Shown piece by piece: positions 43,313-53,860 of a stretch of 64,000 nt of DNA; positions within the stretch are counted from its first letter, which is position 1; each line of letters begins with the position of its first letter. The stretch is taken from positions 23,476,284-23,540,283 of the forward strand of contig NC_089830.1 in the NCBI RefSeq assembly GCF_035046505.1. The letters run 5' to 3'. The notes under the pieces were generated by a model. The model had not been told where the DNA came from. It saw nothing but the letters and a program-made list of their open reading frames with translations, and made no database searches. A program made the position numbers and the translations under genes. This DNA is from Tiliqua scincoides. Its lineage: Eukaryota; Chordata; Lepidosauria; Squamata; Scincidae.

Positions 43313-44649
43313 TTAGTTAACAATAATACATGTAAAGCAGTGGGACTTTGAAATGCAAAAAAAGGTGTCTTCTGTGATGCTTAAGCACCAAACTAAAGTG
43401 ACATGAAATTTGTCCTAGTCTAACATGAGGTTTGCTTTGAAGGTGGTAGTTGTGTGGATCCAGATCACGATTGGGGCTGTGTGTTTAACCCTTTACTCCC
43501 ATGGTGCCTTTCTATCCCAAATCCCCACAGACAGGCTCCAGAAAGGGAGCCCTGAGAAGTTGTTGCAGAAACCAAACTCTGTTTCCAGGTCATTTGAGGA
43601 CACACACAATAATCTTTAGGGCTAACAGTTATTTGAAGGGCTAGAGACTCACCATTGTCGTTTTGAGCTCTGACCATGGCCGAAAAGCTCAGGAAGATGC
43701 AGAGGAAAAGTGGAGGGGGCATGGCAGCAGAAATATCAAAATGCAGAACCCCTGTCCGGACACCTCAAAACGATGATGGTGGCAATGACCTGAAGAAGAG
43801 AAAGAGAGCCACAGAGTGCCTTTGTGCCATGGAAGCTGGAAATAACCATATAAAGGACTTCCTTGCAGTTAACACAGTCTTGTCTTATTTTAAGAGTCTT
43901 GTGGAGAGCCTCTAAGTGACAACAGAATTGGTAGTGGTTGGAACCCCCGCCCCACTTATGATGACCCTCACCCCAACAATTAGGATTTTCAGAGAAGATT
44001 CTGTGCCCCAGTGACCATCCTTTAAGGGAGCTCATTTGGTGCTCGGGGTTCTGGATGGAGGGATCTCCTTCCCCACCAAGGCACAGCAAATCCCCCCTTT
44101 TCCAAATTTGGAAAATCGGAGAAAGTCAATTGGTTGAATACCTGTTGTTGAACCATTTTATTATGCTGCTGTTTCAGAACATCATGTAGTCAAATTGTAT
44201 TAACAGCAGACCCCAAAACAACAGGGTCAGAAGCCCAGTTAGCAGACCGTAGTATCTTGTGAGGAAACGTCTTATGAAGACATTCCTGGTGTGTGAAAGT
44301 TTACAACCATTGTAGATAACTAGAAGTGCAGTCTCTGCCCGCCCCTTGTGCAGAGAGGAGCCCCATGATTTAAGACAGGAGTTTTTAAATGCATTTGTTT
44401 TTTTGTTTTTTTTTTTGGGGGGGGGGGGGCTTGCAAGCATACTTTCCTTGAGATTAGACTTTCTTTTTTTTAAAAGTAGATTCAGGTCAATGAGTGAATA
44501 AAACAACATTCATACAGAGTCTTCACCTATCAAATGTTTATGCCTAATAAAGGTTTTGTTGACTGTTGAAAACAACATTCCCAAAAATGCAAGATGGATT
44601 CCCTCCCCCCCCCCAATGTTAGTAAGGCTACTGAAATTGACAAGACACA
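43313..44649. other. Stretch without a defended gene
   Basis: Contains a 79-codon frame at 43676-43915 beginning in a good Kozak context (gaccATGG) with a basic product (MAEKLRKMQRKSGGG...). It has no recognised relatives and no exon partners. A T/G homopolymer lies at 44399-44430. Nothing else is seen. Confidence 0.35.
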
Positions 44650-44739
44650 CAGCCCAATCCTAGGCACGTCTACTCAGAAGTAAGTCCCACTAGAGTCAAT
44701 GGTGCGTGCTCCCAGGAAAGTGTGTATAGGATTGGGCTG
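44650..44739. mobile_element. Short palindromic Harbinger-like MITE, full length (90 bp)
   Basis: Ends cagcccaatcctagg and tataggattgggctg, halves actcagaagtaag and ctcccaggaaagtgtg. The 3-bp flanks do not match here. Confidence 0.7.
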
Positions 44740-45544
44740 TCTGTCAATAACTTCTTCTATCAGCAAGTCTCAAGCACGTTGAGACTTCGGCTTTTATAGA
44801 TCTCTTTCCAAACTGAACATTTCAAAATTCTGTTCTAATGGTCGGATTGCAGCCTAATTTTCCAGATTTCTGGGAAATTGCATTCAGAATCTCACAGGGG
44901 ATGAATCTTGAATAAATCAGATCTTCAGTTTGATCTGGTAAGGTGGCTGCTTGTAACAAGATTCACCTGTCCCTCCTGCCCCAATATCTTACCAGGCAGT
45001 CGCCTCTAAGAATCCAGTGATGTGGATTTTGTACGTCAGGTGAGAGAGATGCAGTGACTCTCCAGATCTGCCCTGTGTCTGTTCTCTGTCCAGTTATTTA
45101 GTGTCTTCTGTGAGATATTCTATATCACTAGAGGTGGAGTTTTGCTACTTAGCAATGGTTTCCTACTGGCTGATTTCCCAAAACTGCAAGCAGGAAATGG
45201 AGGAATATTTTTCACAATTTCCCCCTGTGGTAGTCTTGCTTCTTTCATATCCTGTGCTGGCCAACTCGCTTTTAATTGCATTCAAAGGCAATTAAAACTA
45301 GATCTTGGGTCTGTTTGTGTTAATGGCTCATCTTACTAAAGTCTAGCAACTGTTTGTTCTTGGGATAGGAACCAACAGTTTGCAACTCAAGACCCATCTC
45401 ATCAATGGGGCTTGCACAAATTCCACCTTAGGCGTATCCCTCTCTGTTTCATAACTTGAAGGCTCGCATTTCTCATCTGCAAGGCATTTGAAGTCATCCA
45501 CCTTGGCTTTGAATGCACCTTGGATTGTAGGCTACGTTCAATCA

Positions 45545-45790
45545 GAGTGGGCCACCCAGTCCCAAACTTCCTGATGCTGCAGGTACAGCAGCGCCAAAAT
45601 GGCCGCCACTGTATCCTATGGGGCCAAGGAAGCCACCAGAGGTCTCCTCCGGGGAAAGGGACATTCATCCCCTCACCTCCACGTATAGTCCAAGCCCCCT
45701 CAATGCGTTACTTGAGTCTGCACCAGCGAAATTGGTGGCACAGACTTCAGAAGCCCTGTGTCGGGCTTCCGAGCTCAACATAGAGCATAG
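45545..45790 (+). repeat. Unclassified repeat, related to 39540-39790
   Basis: Shares actgtatcctatggggcca, aggaagccaccagaggtc, and the later cttcagaagccctgtgtcgg block, in the opposite orientation to the 39.6 kb copy. Confidence 0.5.
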
Positions 45791-47425
45791 GATCCAGCGG
45801 AGGAGACCTTGGCTGGTCCCACCTCCGTCCTGGGCTGCTCATTCTCTCTGTTCCATACTCCTCCAACTAAGAATGCCTCCCCTGCCCTCCTGCAATCCTC
45901 CCCATCTCCCCGTGCCTACCAGGGTGGAAGGGGATGCATTACCTGGTCACCGGCAGCAAGAAAGATGGGGATGGAACCATGTTCTGTGAGGAACAGTTAA
46001 GAGAGTTTCTTATGATCAGCCTGGAGAAGAGAAGACTGTCTTGAGATATTTGGAGAGCCGTCGTCATGTAGAAGAAGGAGTAGACTAACATTGCAATCCC
46101 ATGCATATTTACTCAGAGGTAACATCCCCTGGATAAGGGATGCCTGTCCGCAGACTTACCTGGAGGCTAGCAGCAGGGAAGCTCACAAACCTGAAGGCAA
46201 CCTGTGCAGGTGCTTGTCAGGGCTTGCCTCATCTAGGAGAAGCAAGCACCCAGGGACATACCTGGGAGAGCAGGAAGGGGAGGGGGAAGTCCAGCTGATG
46301 GGGAAGCTCCAACAGAGCCTCCTTGCTTGTAATGATAAAGTTTTGGGGGAAATAGCTGAGGGACAGGAGGAGGTCCTGGGATGCGTCTTGAATGCCCAAA
46401 GTGGAGAAGGAGGTAGGGTGCCTCAACCCCCTTCCCAGCCCGGCTCTGAGGCAGCACTAAGGGTTCTGTATGCCCCCCCCAGTGTTTTTCTGCCCCCACA
46501 GTTTCCCATTCCTGAAGAAGACACAGTCCGTCAGTCGTGTGGGCCTCTCGCTGCAGGACATCAGGGCTGTGATATTTCCTGTGAGCAGCAGCACCCCCCC
46601 CCCCAACTGAATAAGTCTTCCTAAGTAGCTTGACTCTTCCGAGTCTTGGAAGGGAATGGTTCTTTGAGCCTTTATGGACAAGTGCAACAAGCAGCCTGTG
46701 AAAAATGCCTGGCATTGACTGCACAGCCCCAAAGAGAGAACATCACAAAGTTGGCTGCAGTAACTAGTGATGTCCAGTAGGAGGAGCCAAATCACTACTA
46801 ACCTGTGGTTCCAAAATTTAAGTGGGTCATGACCCCCCTGCGTCCTCCTCAGCTGGTTGCTGCTATCTTGGAACTGGCAAAATGCTGACCTTCTGCACTC
46901 ACTGGAGGGTAAGTGGATTTGCTTCCGTGGATCAGTATCTGGTTCCGGTGGCAGACCAGGCAAAACAGACCCAAGTACCCTTGATCTTAAGGAAGCTGGT
47001 CTGATGCTGTCATCAAACCTGATTGGATGAGGGGAAACAACCCAGCCATGCCATCCCACCACTTTTTCCTAGACAGGTGAGCTGGGCTGCTTGCTTGGTG
47101 GGCACATGCCAATCTCAGCAGCCGGAGGGGCTGGCTAGGTGCCTGGGGAAGTCCCTTTTGTCCCTGGGGAAGTCCAGACAAAGGAATCCACCTTCTGTGT
47201 ATGTTCTTTTTTGGGAGATGGGTTTTCACAAAAAGAACCTCAGTGGAGCATCTCCAAACAATGGCTGCTACAGGTGAGATGCCAGGTGAAAGTTGGGTTC
47301 CTCTGATACCCTGGTGGATATGCTGACCAGTAGAAAAGACACAGGCTGGAACTGTGACTGAAGCACATCAAACGGTTTATTGATTTACTGGAGAGACAGC
47401 AAGGAAATGTGCTTATGGGAACTAA
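45791..47425. other. Stretch without a defended gene
   Basis: Long open frames on both strands at 46091-46624 and 46457-47062 overlap each other and show no domain or splice context. A partial short MITE lies at about 46090-46130. Otherwise nothing. Confidence 0.4.
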
Positions 47426-47608
47426 GGACCTAATCCTGTCCAACTTTCCAGTGATGATGCAGTCACAATGCAGCCCAAAGGTAGGGGAACAAACATTCCC
47501 TTGCCTTGAGGAGGCCTCCCTGACTGCCACCCACCCTACTGCAGAATCCAATGCAAGCCCCTTTGGCACAGCTGCATCCGAACTGGAAAGCTGAATAGGA
47601 TTGGGCCC
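47426..47608. mobile_element. Harbinger-like MITE (183 bp)
   Basis: Ends ggacctaatcctgtccaac and ctgaataggattgggccc, flanked by TAA (47423-47425) and TAT. Internal ccttgaggaggcctccctgac is shared with 7979-8139. Confidence 0.7.
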
Positions 47609-47854
47609 TATATAAGAGTGAAATTGACTAAGCAATCAGTATAAAATAATCAAAACCCCCAGGCCTACCACAGGCTGCTGCTGAGGTATCTGTTCATTTT
47701 GATTGTTGTTATTAACACAATGTTAAACATATGTAACAGGATCAAAACGTGTACACCTGTGGGCTGGGCAGAAATGGGTTAAGAATATTAATATATATGG
47801 GTTTTCAGCGTGAAGTACCCTTCACAAAGCCATTGTTTACATTCCTAAATAATG

Positions 47855-48067
47855 AAGCGCCAGGATGGTGTGTAGTGGTTTGGGAGCTGGACAAGACCTG
47901 GAAGAACCAGGTTCAAATCCCCACACAGCCATGAAGCTTCCAGGGCAACCCTGGCCAGTCAGTCTCACTTAACCTCACAGGGTTGTTGTGAGGACAAAAG
48001 GAGGGGAGGAACTACCACCCTGAGCTCCTTTGAGGAAGGGTGGTACAAAAATGTGAAAAATAAATAA
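47855..48067 (+). mobile_element. tRNA-derived SINE (squamate type)
   Basis: Head with ggttcaaatcc, body with ccctggccagtcagtctcac and cctcacagggttgttgtgag, tail aaaataaataa. Same family as 17645-17912. Confidence 0.75.
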
Positions 48068-48584
48068 GTTTATGGTAACCTTGAAGTTTCTGCCCAACTT
48101 AAATGCCCAGCCTTTTTAAAATAATTTGCACAACTGGGATTGCCTAAAACAAAATGGTGGCCATTCAGGTATATAACTCTAACCTGTCCAGTGTGGGCAA
48201 AAAAGATTTTTTAACTCTAACCTGTCCAGTGTGGGCAAAAAAGACTTTTAAAAGCCCCAGGACCTTCGTTATACACCTTCTTTGAAGGTTCAGCTGGTTT
48301 AATTACTTCCTTTGGATCCCTGCTGAAGGATTACAATGGCCTCTTACAATTACCTCCTCTGTCCTCATGATGGGGGATCTTTAATGGAGGAGTTTCTCTC
48401 TTTTAAAAACAGCAAATAGTATTGTAAACTAGACCTGATCCAAGTTCCCCACTGCATACTGAACAGCCTCTTCTTGTGGCTTCTGTTCCTATTTAAACAG
48501 GAAGTATTTAAACATCAGTGCTACAGGAAAGCATTTTGATCAAGAAGGTAGTTTCAGCCACCAGCTTGTGAGCCTCACTTGAAC

Positions 48585-49050
48585 TTCCTCTACTAAAGTT
48601 CACTGAGGCTGTTGGCCAGAAATGTCTCCCTGGCTTTCAGTGCTGGCTATATATGACACCTACTCTATGTCTTTCCCTGAGAACTGACCCCTTCTGTCCA
48701 AACCTGCATCTCCAATGTCCTGCTTGATATTCTTGCTTGGGTGCTTCATTGTTGCCCCAAGCTCAACATGTCCCAAACCGAATTTCTCATCTTTCTTACC
48801 AAGACCTCATTTCCTTGCACAAGAGATGGACAACCCGACTTGAATTTGTTCTGGCTGTGCCCAAAAGTGGTCTGAAATACTCCCCCCCCCCAAAAAAAAA
48901 AAAAAAAAAAATCTGGGAATAACTTGGATAGTTAGCTAAGCCAATCTGGAATGGCTCAGAGGCTTTTATTTCCTCTCTCCCTGCCTCTTTCCTGCCCTCT
49001 CTTTCCTGTTGCTCTGAGCCTCTTCCCTGCTGGTCTTTCACTGGTTCATC
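48585..49050 (+). mobile_element. L2-like LINE fragment
   Basis: Counterpart of 15780-16400 (tatgacacctactctatgtc, ctgcttgatattcttg, ctcaacatgtcccaaa), ending in an A-run at 48890-48910. Confidence 0.65.
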
Positions 49051-49053
49051 TTA

Positions 49054-49143
49054 CAGCCCAATCCTATCCACACTTTCCTGGGAGTAAGCTCCACTGACTC
49101 TAATAGGACTTACTTCTGAGTGTACAAGCATAGGATTGGGCTG
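49054..49143. mobile_element. Short palindromic Harbinger-like MITE with TTA duplication (90 bp)
   Basis: CAGCCCAATCCTATCC to GCATAGGATTGGGCTG, flanked by TTA at 49051-49053 and 49144-49146. This is the cleanest copy of the family in the window. Confidence 0.85.
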
Positions 49144-49793
49144 TTAGTTCTTACATCCATTCCTATTAAGGTTATTCAACCAGACCCACAGTTTGAGAAA
49201 CCCTGCTCCAGGGCATTCAAGGGTCAGGGATTCAGCATCCAATGTAAGTCACTCTGGACATCTCGGAAGTTGGTGTTCAGCTTTGCTGTCTACATTTGCC
49301 CCTACCTCTGGAGCGGCAATCCTATACACACTTTCCTGGGAGAACACAATGGCACTTTTGAGTAGTCACACAGATGGTTGCACTCTGTTTTTCCCTGACT
49401 GCAAACCCAGTTTGTCTTTTCCCTATTACTTCTTTTTAATATAATACTCTTACTTTTCAAAACTTACTTGCCCGTTCCTTTCTGTCCATGCAAAGAGCTA
49501 CTTCCTTGTGCCCCTGGCTGACTGCTCCAGGCTATCACAATCCTGGTCATGGGTCAGTGTTGAGGATTGCTGATCCTGCTTAAAAAGGGGCTTTAGATAG
49601 ATTTGGGCTGCTAATTTTGTGACTTGACCCAGTGGGGGTGGCGTTGCTTTAGTTATAGGAAGGATGTGCTCAAATCACTAAGCTCAAGATGTGAGTTGTG
49701 TCACAAGTTATTGACCCCTTGGCTTGTAAGGGAAGTGTGCACCGGTCACGACTTGACTTGAAAAATTTCAAGTCTTTTGAGTTGCGAGTCTAA

Positions 49794-49994
49794 GGGCGCA
49801 ATCCTAACCCCTTATGGCAGTGCTTCTCAGCACTGGCATAGCGGTGCCAATGGGACATGTGCTGCATCCTGCAGTTGGTTGTCACTCATGGAGGCCTCCT
49901 CAGTGTAAGGGAATGTTTGTTCCCTTACATTGGAGCTGCTTTGCCCTTATGTCAGTGCTGGAAAGCACTGACATAAGGGGTTAGGATGGCACCC
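49794..49994. mobile_element. Harbinger-like MITE (201 bp) with TAA duplication
   Basis: GGGCGCAATCCTAACCCC to GGGGTTAGGATGGCACCC, flanked by TAA at 49791-49793 and 49995-49997. Confidence 0.85.
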
Positions 49995-50050
49995 TAAGTC
50001 ATTTCAAGTCACAAGTCTTGAGTCACATTTCACAGAAAAAGGGAGGTGGT

Positions 50051-51012
50051 AAGAACATAAGAACATAAGAACAGCCCCACTGGATCAGGCCATAGGCCCA
50101 TCTAGTCCAGCTTCCTGTATCTCACAGCGGCCCACCAAATGCCCCAGGGAGCACACCAGGTAACAAGAGACCTCATCCTGGTGCTCTCCCCTACATCTGG
50201 CATTCTGACTTAACCCATTCCTAAAATCAGGAGGTTGCGCATACACATCATCGCTTGTACCCCATAATGGATTTTTCCTCCAGAAACTCGTCCAATCCCC
50301 TTTTAAAGGCGTCTAGGCTAGATGCCAGCACCACATCCTGTGGCAAGGAGTTCCACAGACCGACCACGCGCTGAGTAAAGAAATATTTTCTTTTGTCTGT
50401 CCTAACCCGCCCAACACTCAATTTTAGTGGATGTCCCCTGGTTCTGGTATTATGTGAGAGTGTAAAGAGCATCTCCCTATCCACTCTGTCCATCCCCTGC
50501 ATAATTTTGTATGTCTCAATCATGTCCCCCCTCAAGCGTCGCTTTTCTAGGCTGAAGAGGCCCAAACGCCGTAGCCTTTCCTCATAAGGAAGGTGCCCCA
50601 GCCCAGGAATCATCTTAGTCGCTCTCTTTTGCACCTTTTCCATTTCCACTATGTCTTTTTTGAGATGCGGCGACCAGAACTGGACACAATACTCCAGGTG
50701 TGGCCTTACCATAGATTTGTACAATGGCATTATAATACTAACCGTTTTGTTCTCAATACCCTTCCTAATGATCCCAAGCATAGAATTGGCCTTCTTCACT
50801 GCCACCGCACATTGGGTCGACACTTTCATCGACCTGTCCACCACCACCCCAAGATCTCTCTCCTGATCTGTCACAGACAGCTCAGAACCCATCAGCCTAT
50901 ATGTGAAGTTTTGATTTTTTGCCCCAATGTGCATGACTTTACACTTACTGACATTGAAGCGCATCTGCCATTTTGCTGCCCATTCTGCCAGTCTGGAGAG
51001 ATCCTTCTGGAG
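50051..51012 (-). mobile_element. CR1 LINE, 5'-truncated, frame intact
   Basis: The - strand frame (stop at 50248) encodes the C-terminal third of the reverse transcriptase with no break, from QKDLSRLAEWAAKWQMRFNV to FLEEKSIMGYKR, followed by the 3' UTR and the TTCTTATG tail. The intact frame suggests a fairly young copy. Confidence 0.9.
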
Positions 51013-51540
51013 CACTTGACGTAGTAGGACTCAACTTGAGTCACACTCAAGTCACTGCTTTCGAGCACTCAAGTCAACTTGAGTCCTGGTTGTTACTGCT
51101 CACACTTGACTTGCAACTCACGGGCAGTGCCTTGAAAAGTCACTATGGACTCATAGTGGTGGTAGGGTATGTGTGTGTGTGGGGGAGGAGAGTTGTCATT
51201 TAACATCCCCCTGATGTTCCCATCCCATCTGCATTCCAGTCAGCTATTCCCTGGCTTGCCTGCCTTCTTTTGCCCCTCACTGGCTTGTGCAGGAAAAAAA
51301 AACAGAGCCCCTTCCCCCATGTACTGGCTGTTCCCTCCTTCTGGTCTCTCCCCCAGCCTTGTGCAGCCAAAACAACAACAACAACAACCCTGAAGCCTTC
51401 TTCCTTCCCTCAACTCCTCTGCCTCTGCCACTTGGAACCTAGCCGCCACCACATCTGCTGCCTTCCTTCAGAATGCCTGCTTCCTGATCACCCAAGAGGT
51501 GTCATGGCACAATAGGGAAGCAGTACAAAAAATAAGCAAG

Positions 51541-51541
<1 letters not shown>

Positions 51542-51571
<30 letters not shown>
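51542..51571. repeat. (AC)n microsatellite
   Basis: About fifteen AC units in the loop between the inverted arms of the composite repeat. Confidence 0.9.
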
Positions 51572-51745
51572 CTTAAAAGACAGGGATTCAAAGTCATTTT
51601 GAGTCCATAGTGACTTTTCAAGGCACTGCCCGTGAGTTGCAAGTCAAGTGTGAGCAGTAACAACCAGGACTCAAGTTGACTTGAGTGCTCGAAAGCAGTG
51701 ACTTGAGTGTGACTCAAGTTGAGTCCTACTACGTCAAGTGCCCAT

Positions 51746-52860
51746 CCCTGGTTCTAAGGACCAAGTGGGACCATGAAATGGGCCAAAACCTAGAGGAGAC
51801 AGGAGGGCTTATTTGTCCTCACTCACCACAGTTTTTATCCTGATCAAATATCACCCTTTCCCTGCTCCCATGAGCACTTTTTATAAATGCAACATAAACT
51901 TCCTTTGGAATCTAATTGTTATTTTTGTTTTTCCTTATTGCAATTTGTTGCAAAGATTCTAGGAATGTGAGGAGTGTTCTAGAGAACATGATAGTCTGTA
52001 CCATGTAGGGCAGGGCTGGCCCAGGTCCCCCCTGAGGCAGCATGCACATCTTGCCCAACTATGTGACAACCTCTGCTCCTCCCACTCTCCAATGCTCTAG
52101 CTCAGCACTCCCCTCCCCTCACATTCCTGCTTCCTTTTCTAGTCCAGGGTGTGGAGGAGGAGGAAAAGCAGTGAAAGCAAGTACATGGACACAGGTGGGT
52201 GCCCCCATCTGTCAGCTACTCAAGAGAGCCACTTCTGTTGACATCGTGGATGGGTTAACTCCGACGAGATGTTAACCAGGTCTTTTGGGCTTCCTCACCC
52301 CCCACTTTGATCATGTGCAAGAGTTCCCCGTAGGTGAGCATCACAAGGTAAATCTGAGCCTGGAGGCCAAGCAGGACACTTTTAGGGAACCTTGAGAAAA
52401 AGTTAGAGAACATTTTCATCAGGAACCCTGATAGATGTTTGAGAAACCCCCAAGTTCTCTTGAACTTGGAGTTTTTCACCATTTCTGTCTGCCCAGTTGA
52501 GACTTACATTTCATCCCATCCCTAGGGGATACCTACCTCAGCAGCTTGCAGAGGGTTTTTTCCTCTAGAAAGCCTGGTTTGCAGGATCTTTTTGGACCCA
52601 GAAGGAGTAAACTCTGACCACCAGCTGCAATGCAATCAAGCCCTGGTTTATTTTGCTTGCATGCATCCAAAATTAGGACACTCAATAGCAGGGATTGATT
52701 TATGTTACCCCTGAAGCAGAGATACAATTGTAGGAATATAAGCAGTGAAAATAATCTATGTTTCTACTACTGTACGTAACTAGTGGGCTGTGTGCCTCAC
52801 AAACTAAGATGTTGCATTTCTTATCATAAACTCCCCAGTTTGCCTACTGACCCTCTAAGG
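51746..52860. other. Stretch without a gene
   Basis: 52012-52170 carries repeat sequence related to 4465-4748 and 42400-42640. 52250-52480 shows an open - frame without recognisable domain. Nothing else named. Confidence 0.4.
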
Positions 52861-53325
52861 CAGGGGTGTCCAAAGTTTTTGGCAGGAGGGCCACATCATC
52901 TCTCTGACACTGTGTAGGGGGCCAGGGAAAAAGGAGAATTAATTTACATTTAAAATTTGAATACATTTACGTAAGTATACATAAATGAATATATTAAAGA
53001 TGAACTTATATGAATGAATGAAGGTCTTGCAATAGCTCAAGGCCTATAAAAGGCCTTGCACAAAGCAAGGCTGGCCTTTCCTTTGCTGCCGCTACTGCAT
53101 CACGGATGTGAAACAGCAAGCAGTGGAGGGAGCCCTCATCCCACAGCTCACGCAAGATGTCGAACAGTCGCCCTCACGCTGAGAGCAGTTGCATTGGGCC
53201 AGTGTGGGCTTCAACAAATCTCCGGAGGGCCAGAGGCTCATTGGAGACTGGGGGCTCCCTGAGGGCTGCATTGAGAGGCCTCGAGGGCCGCATGTGGCCC
53301 CAGGGCCGGAGTTTGGGCAACCCTG
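52861..53325 (+). mobile_element. hAT-like MITE, family 1 (465 bp)
   Basis: CAGGGGTGTCCAAAG to GAGTTTGGGCAACCCTG, with a perfect target duplication ctctaagg at 52853-52860 and 53326-53333. Confidence 0.9.
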
Positions 53326-53334
53326 CTCTAAGGC

Positions 53335-53575
53335 TTCAATCCTGCACACTTGTTTCTCTAGGAGAAAATCTCATGGAATTGAATGGGCCCACCTTGTGAG
53401 TAGACATGCACAGGATTGCTCTCTGAGATGGACTTTGCAGTTCGTCAAGCCTTCCCCACAGAATGAAGTGTGTGTCCCTTTGGTACAGTGTGGGAAAGTA
53501 GGTTAGGATTGGGCTGCTAACCCACTGAACACTGTGGGACTTACATCTGAGTAAACATGCACAGAATTGTCAGTA
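53335..53575. repeat. Short Harbinger-like MITE pieces
   Basis: Decayed copies at about 53336-53420 and 53500-53570 (aggattgggctgctaac, gggacttacatctgagtaaa). Confidence 0.5.
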
Positions 53576-53690
53576 AGAGCCTGAGCTGCAACACAGAAGC
53601 CCCCTGTTGGAATGTCACTTCCGCCATTAACTCTTGAGAGGTGGTCATAGGCGAGTCAATCCCTCTCAGCTTCAGCCTTCCCCAGTTGTA

Positions 53691-53718
53691 TGATGATGAT
53701 GATGATGATGATGATGAT
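53691..53718. repeat. (GAT)n microsatellite
   Basis: Nine GAT units, about 140 bases past the stop of IRG D. Confidence 0.9.
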
Positions 53719-53860
53719 ATTTGCCAGTAGAGTTAAGAAGAAAAACTTGCATTTAGAAATTCAATTTTTTTTTTTTTTGGCCTAAGTTTGAGTTTTGGTT
53801 TTTTGTCTTCTGCACATCGATATATGGTGGACCTCTCTTTCCAGGTGGATGTACAGATAT

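Larger units (their letters stand above)
47735..49190. repeat. Remnant of the duplication unit without an IRG gene
   Basis: acgtgtacacctgtgggctgg resembles 14862-14882 of unit A, and 48585-49050 resembles the L2-containing edge of unit B including the flank past the LINE (aagccaatctggaatggctc). No IRG coding remnant is seen between 47.6 and 53.8 kb. Confidence 0.45.
49720..51745. repeat. Composite repeat with TTGACTTGAGT motifs and long inverted arms
   Basis: 51013-51150 and 51598-51742 are inverted copies of one another (cacttgacgtagtaggact, gggcagtgccttgaaaagtc). The right arm ends gtcaagtgcccatccctg. TTGACTTGAGT-type motifs recur from 49760 to 51730. A Harbinger-like MITE (49794-49994) and a CR1 copy (50051-51012) have inserted into the left part. 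Confidence 0.65.

Noticed and set aside
46091-47062. 177-aa (+) and 201-aa (-) overlapping open frames
   Set aside because: They overlap each other on opposite strands, contain homopolymer-coded stretches, and show no motif or splice context.
50248-51015. 255-aa open frame as a host gene
   Set aside because: The peptide is the C-terminal part of a CR1 LINE reverse transcriptase, with copies at 23.4, 32.7 and 56-57 kb.
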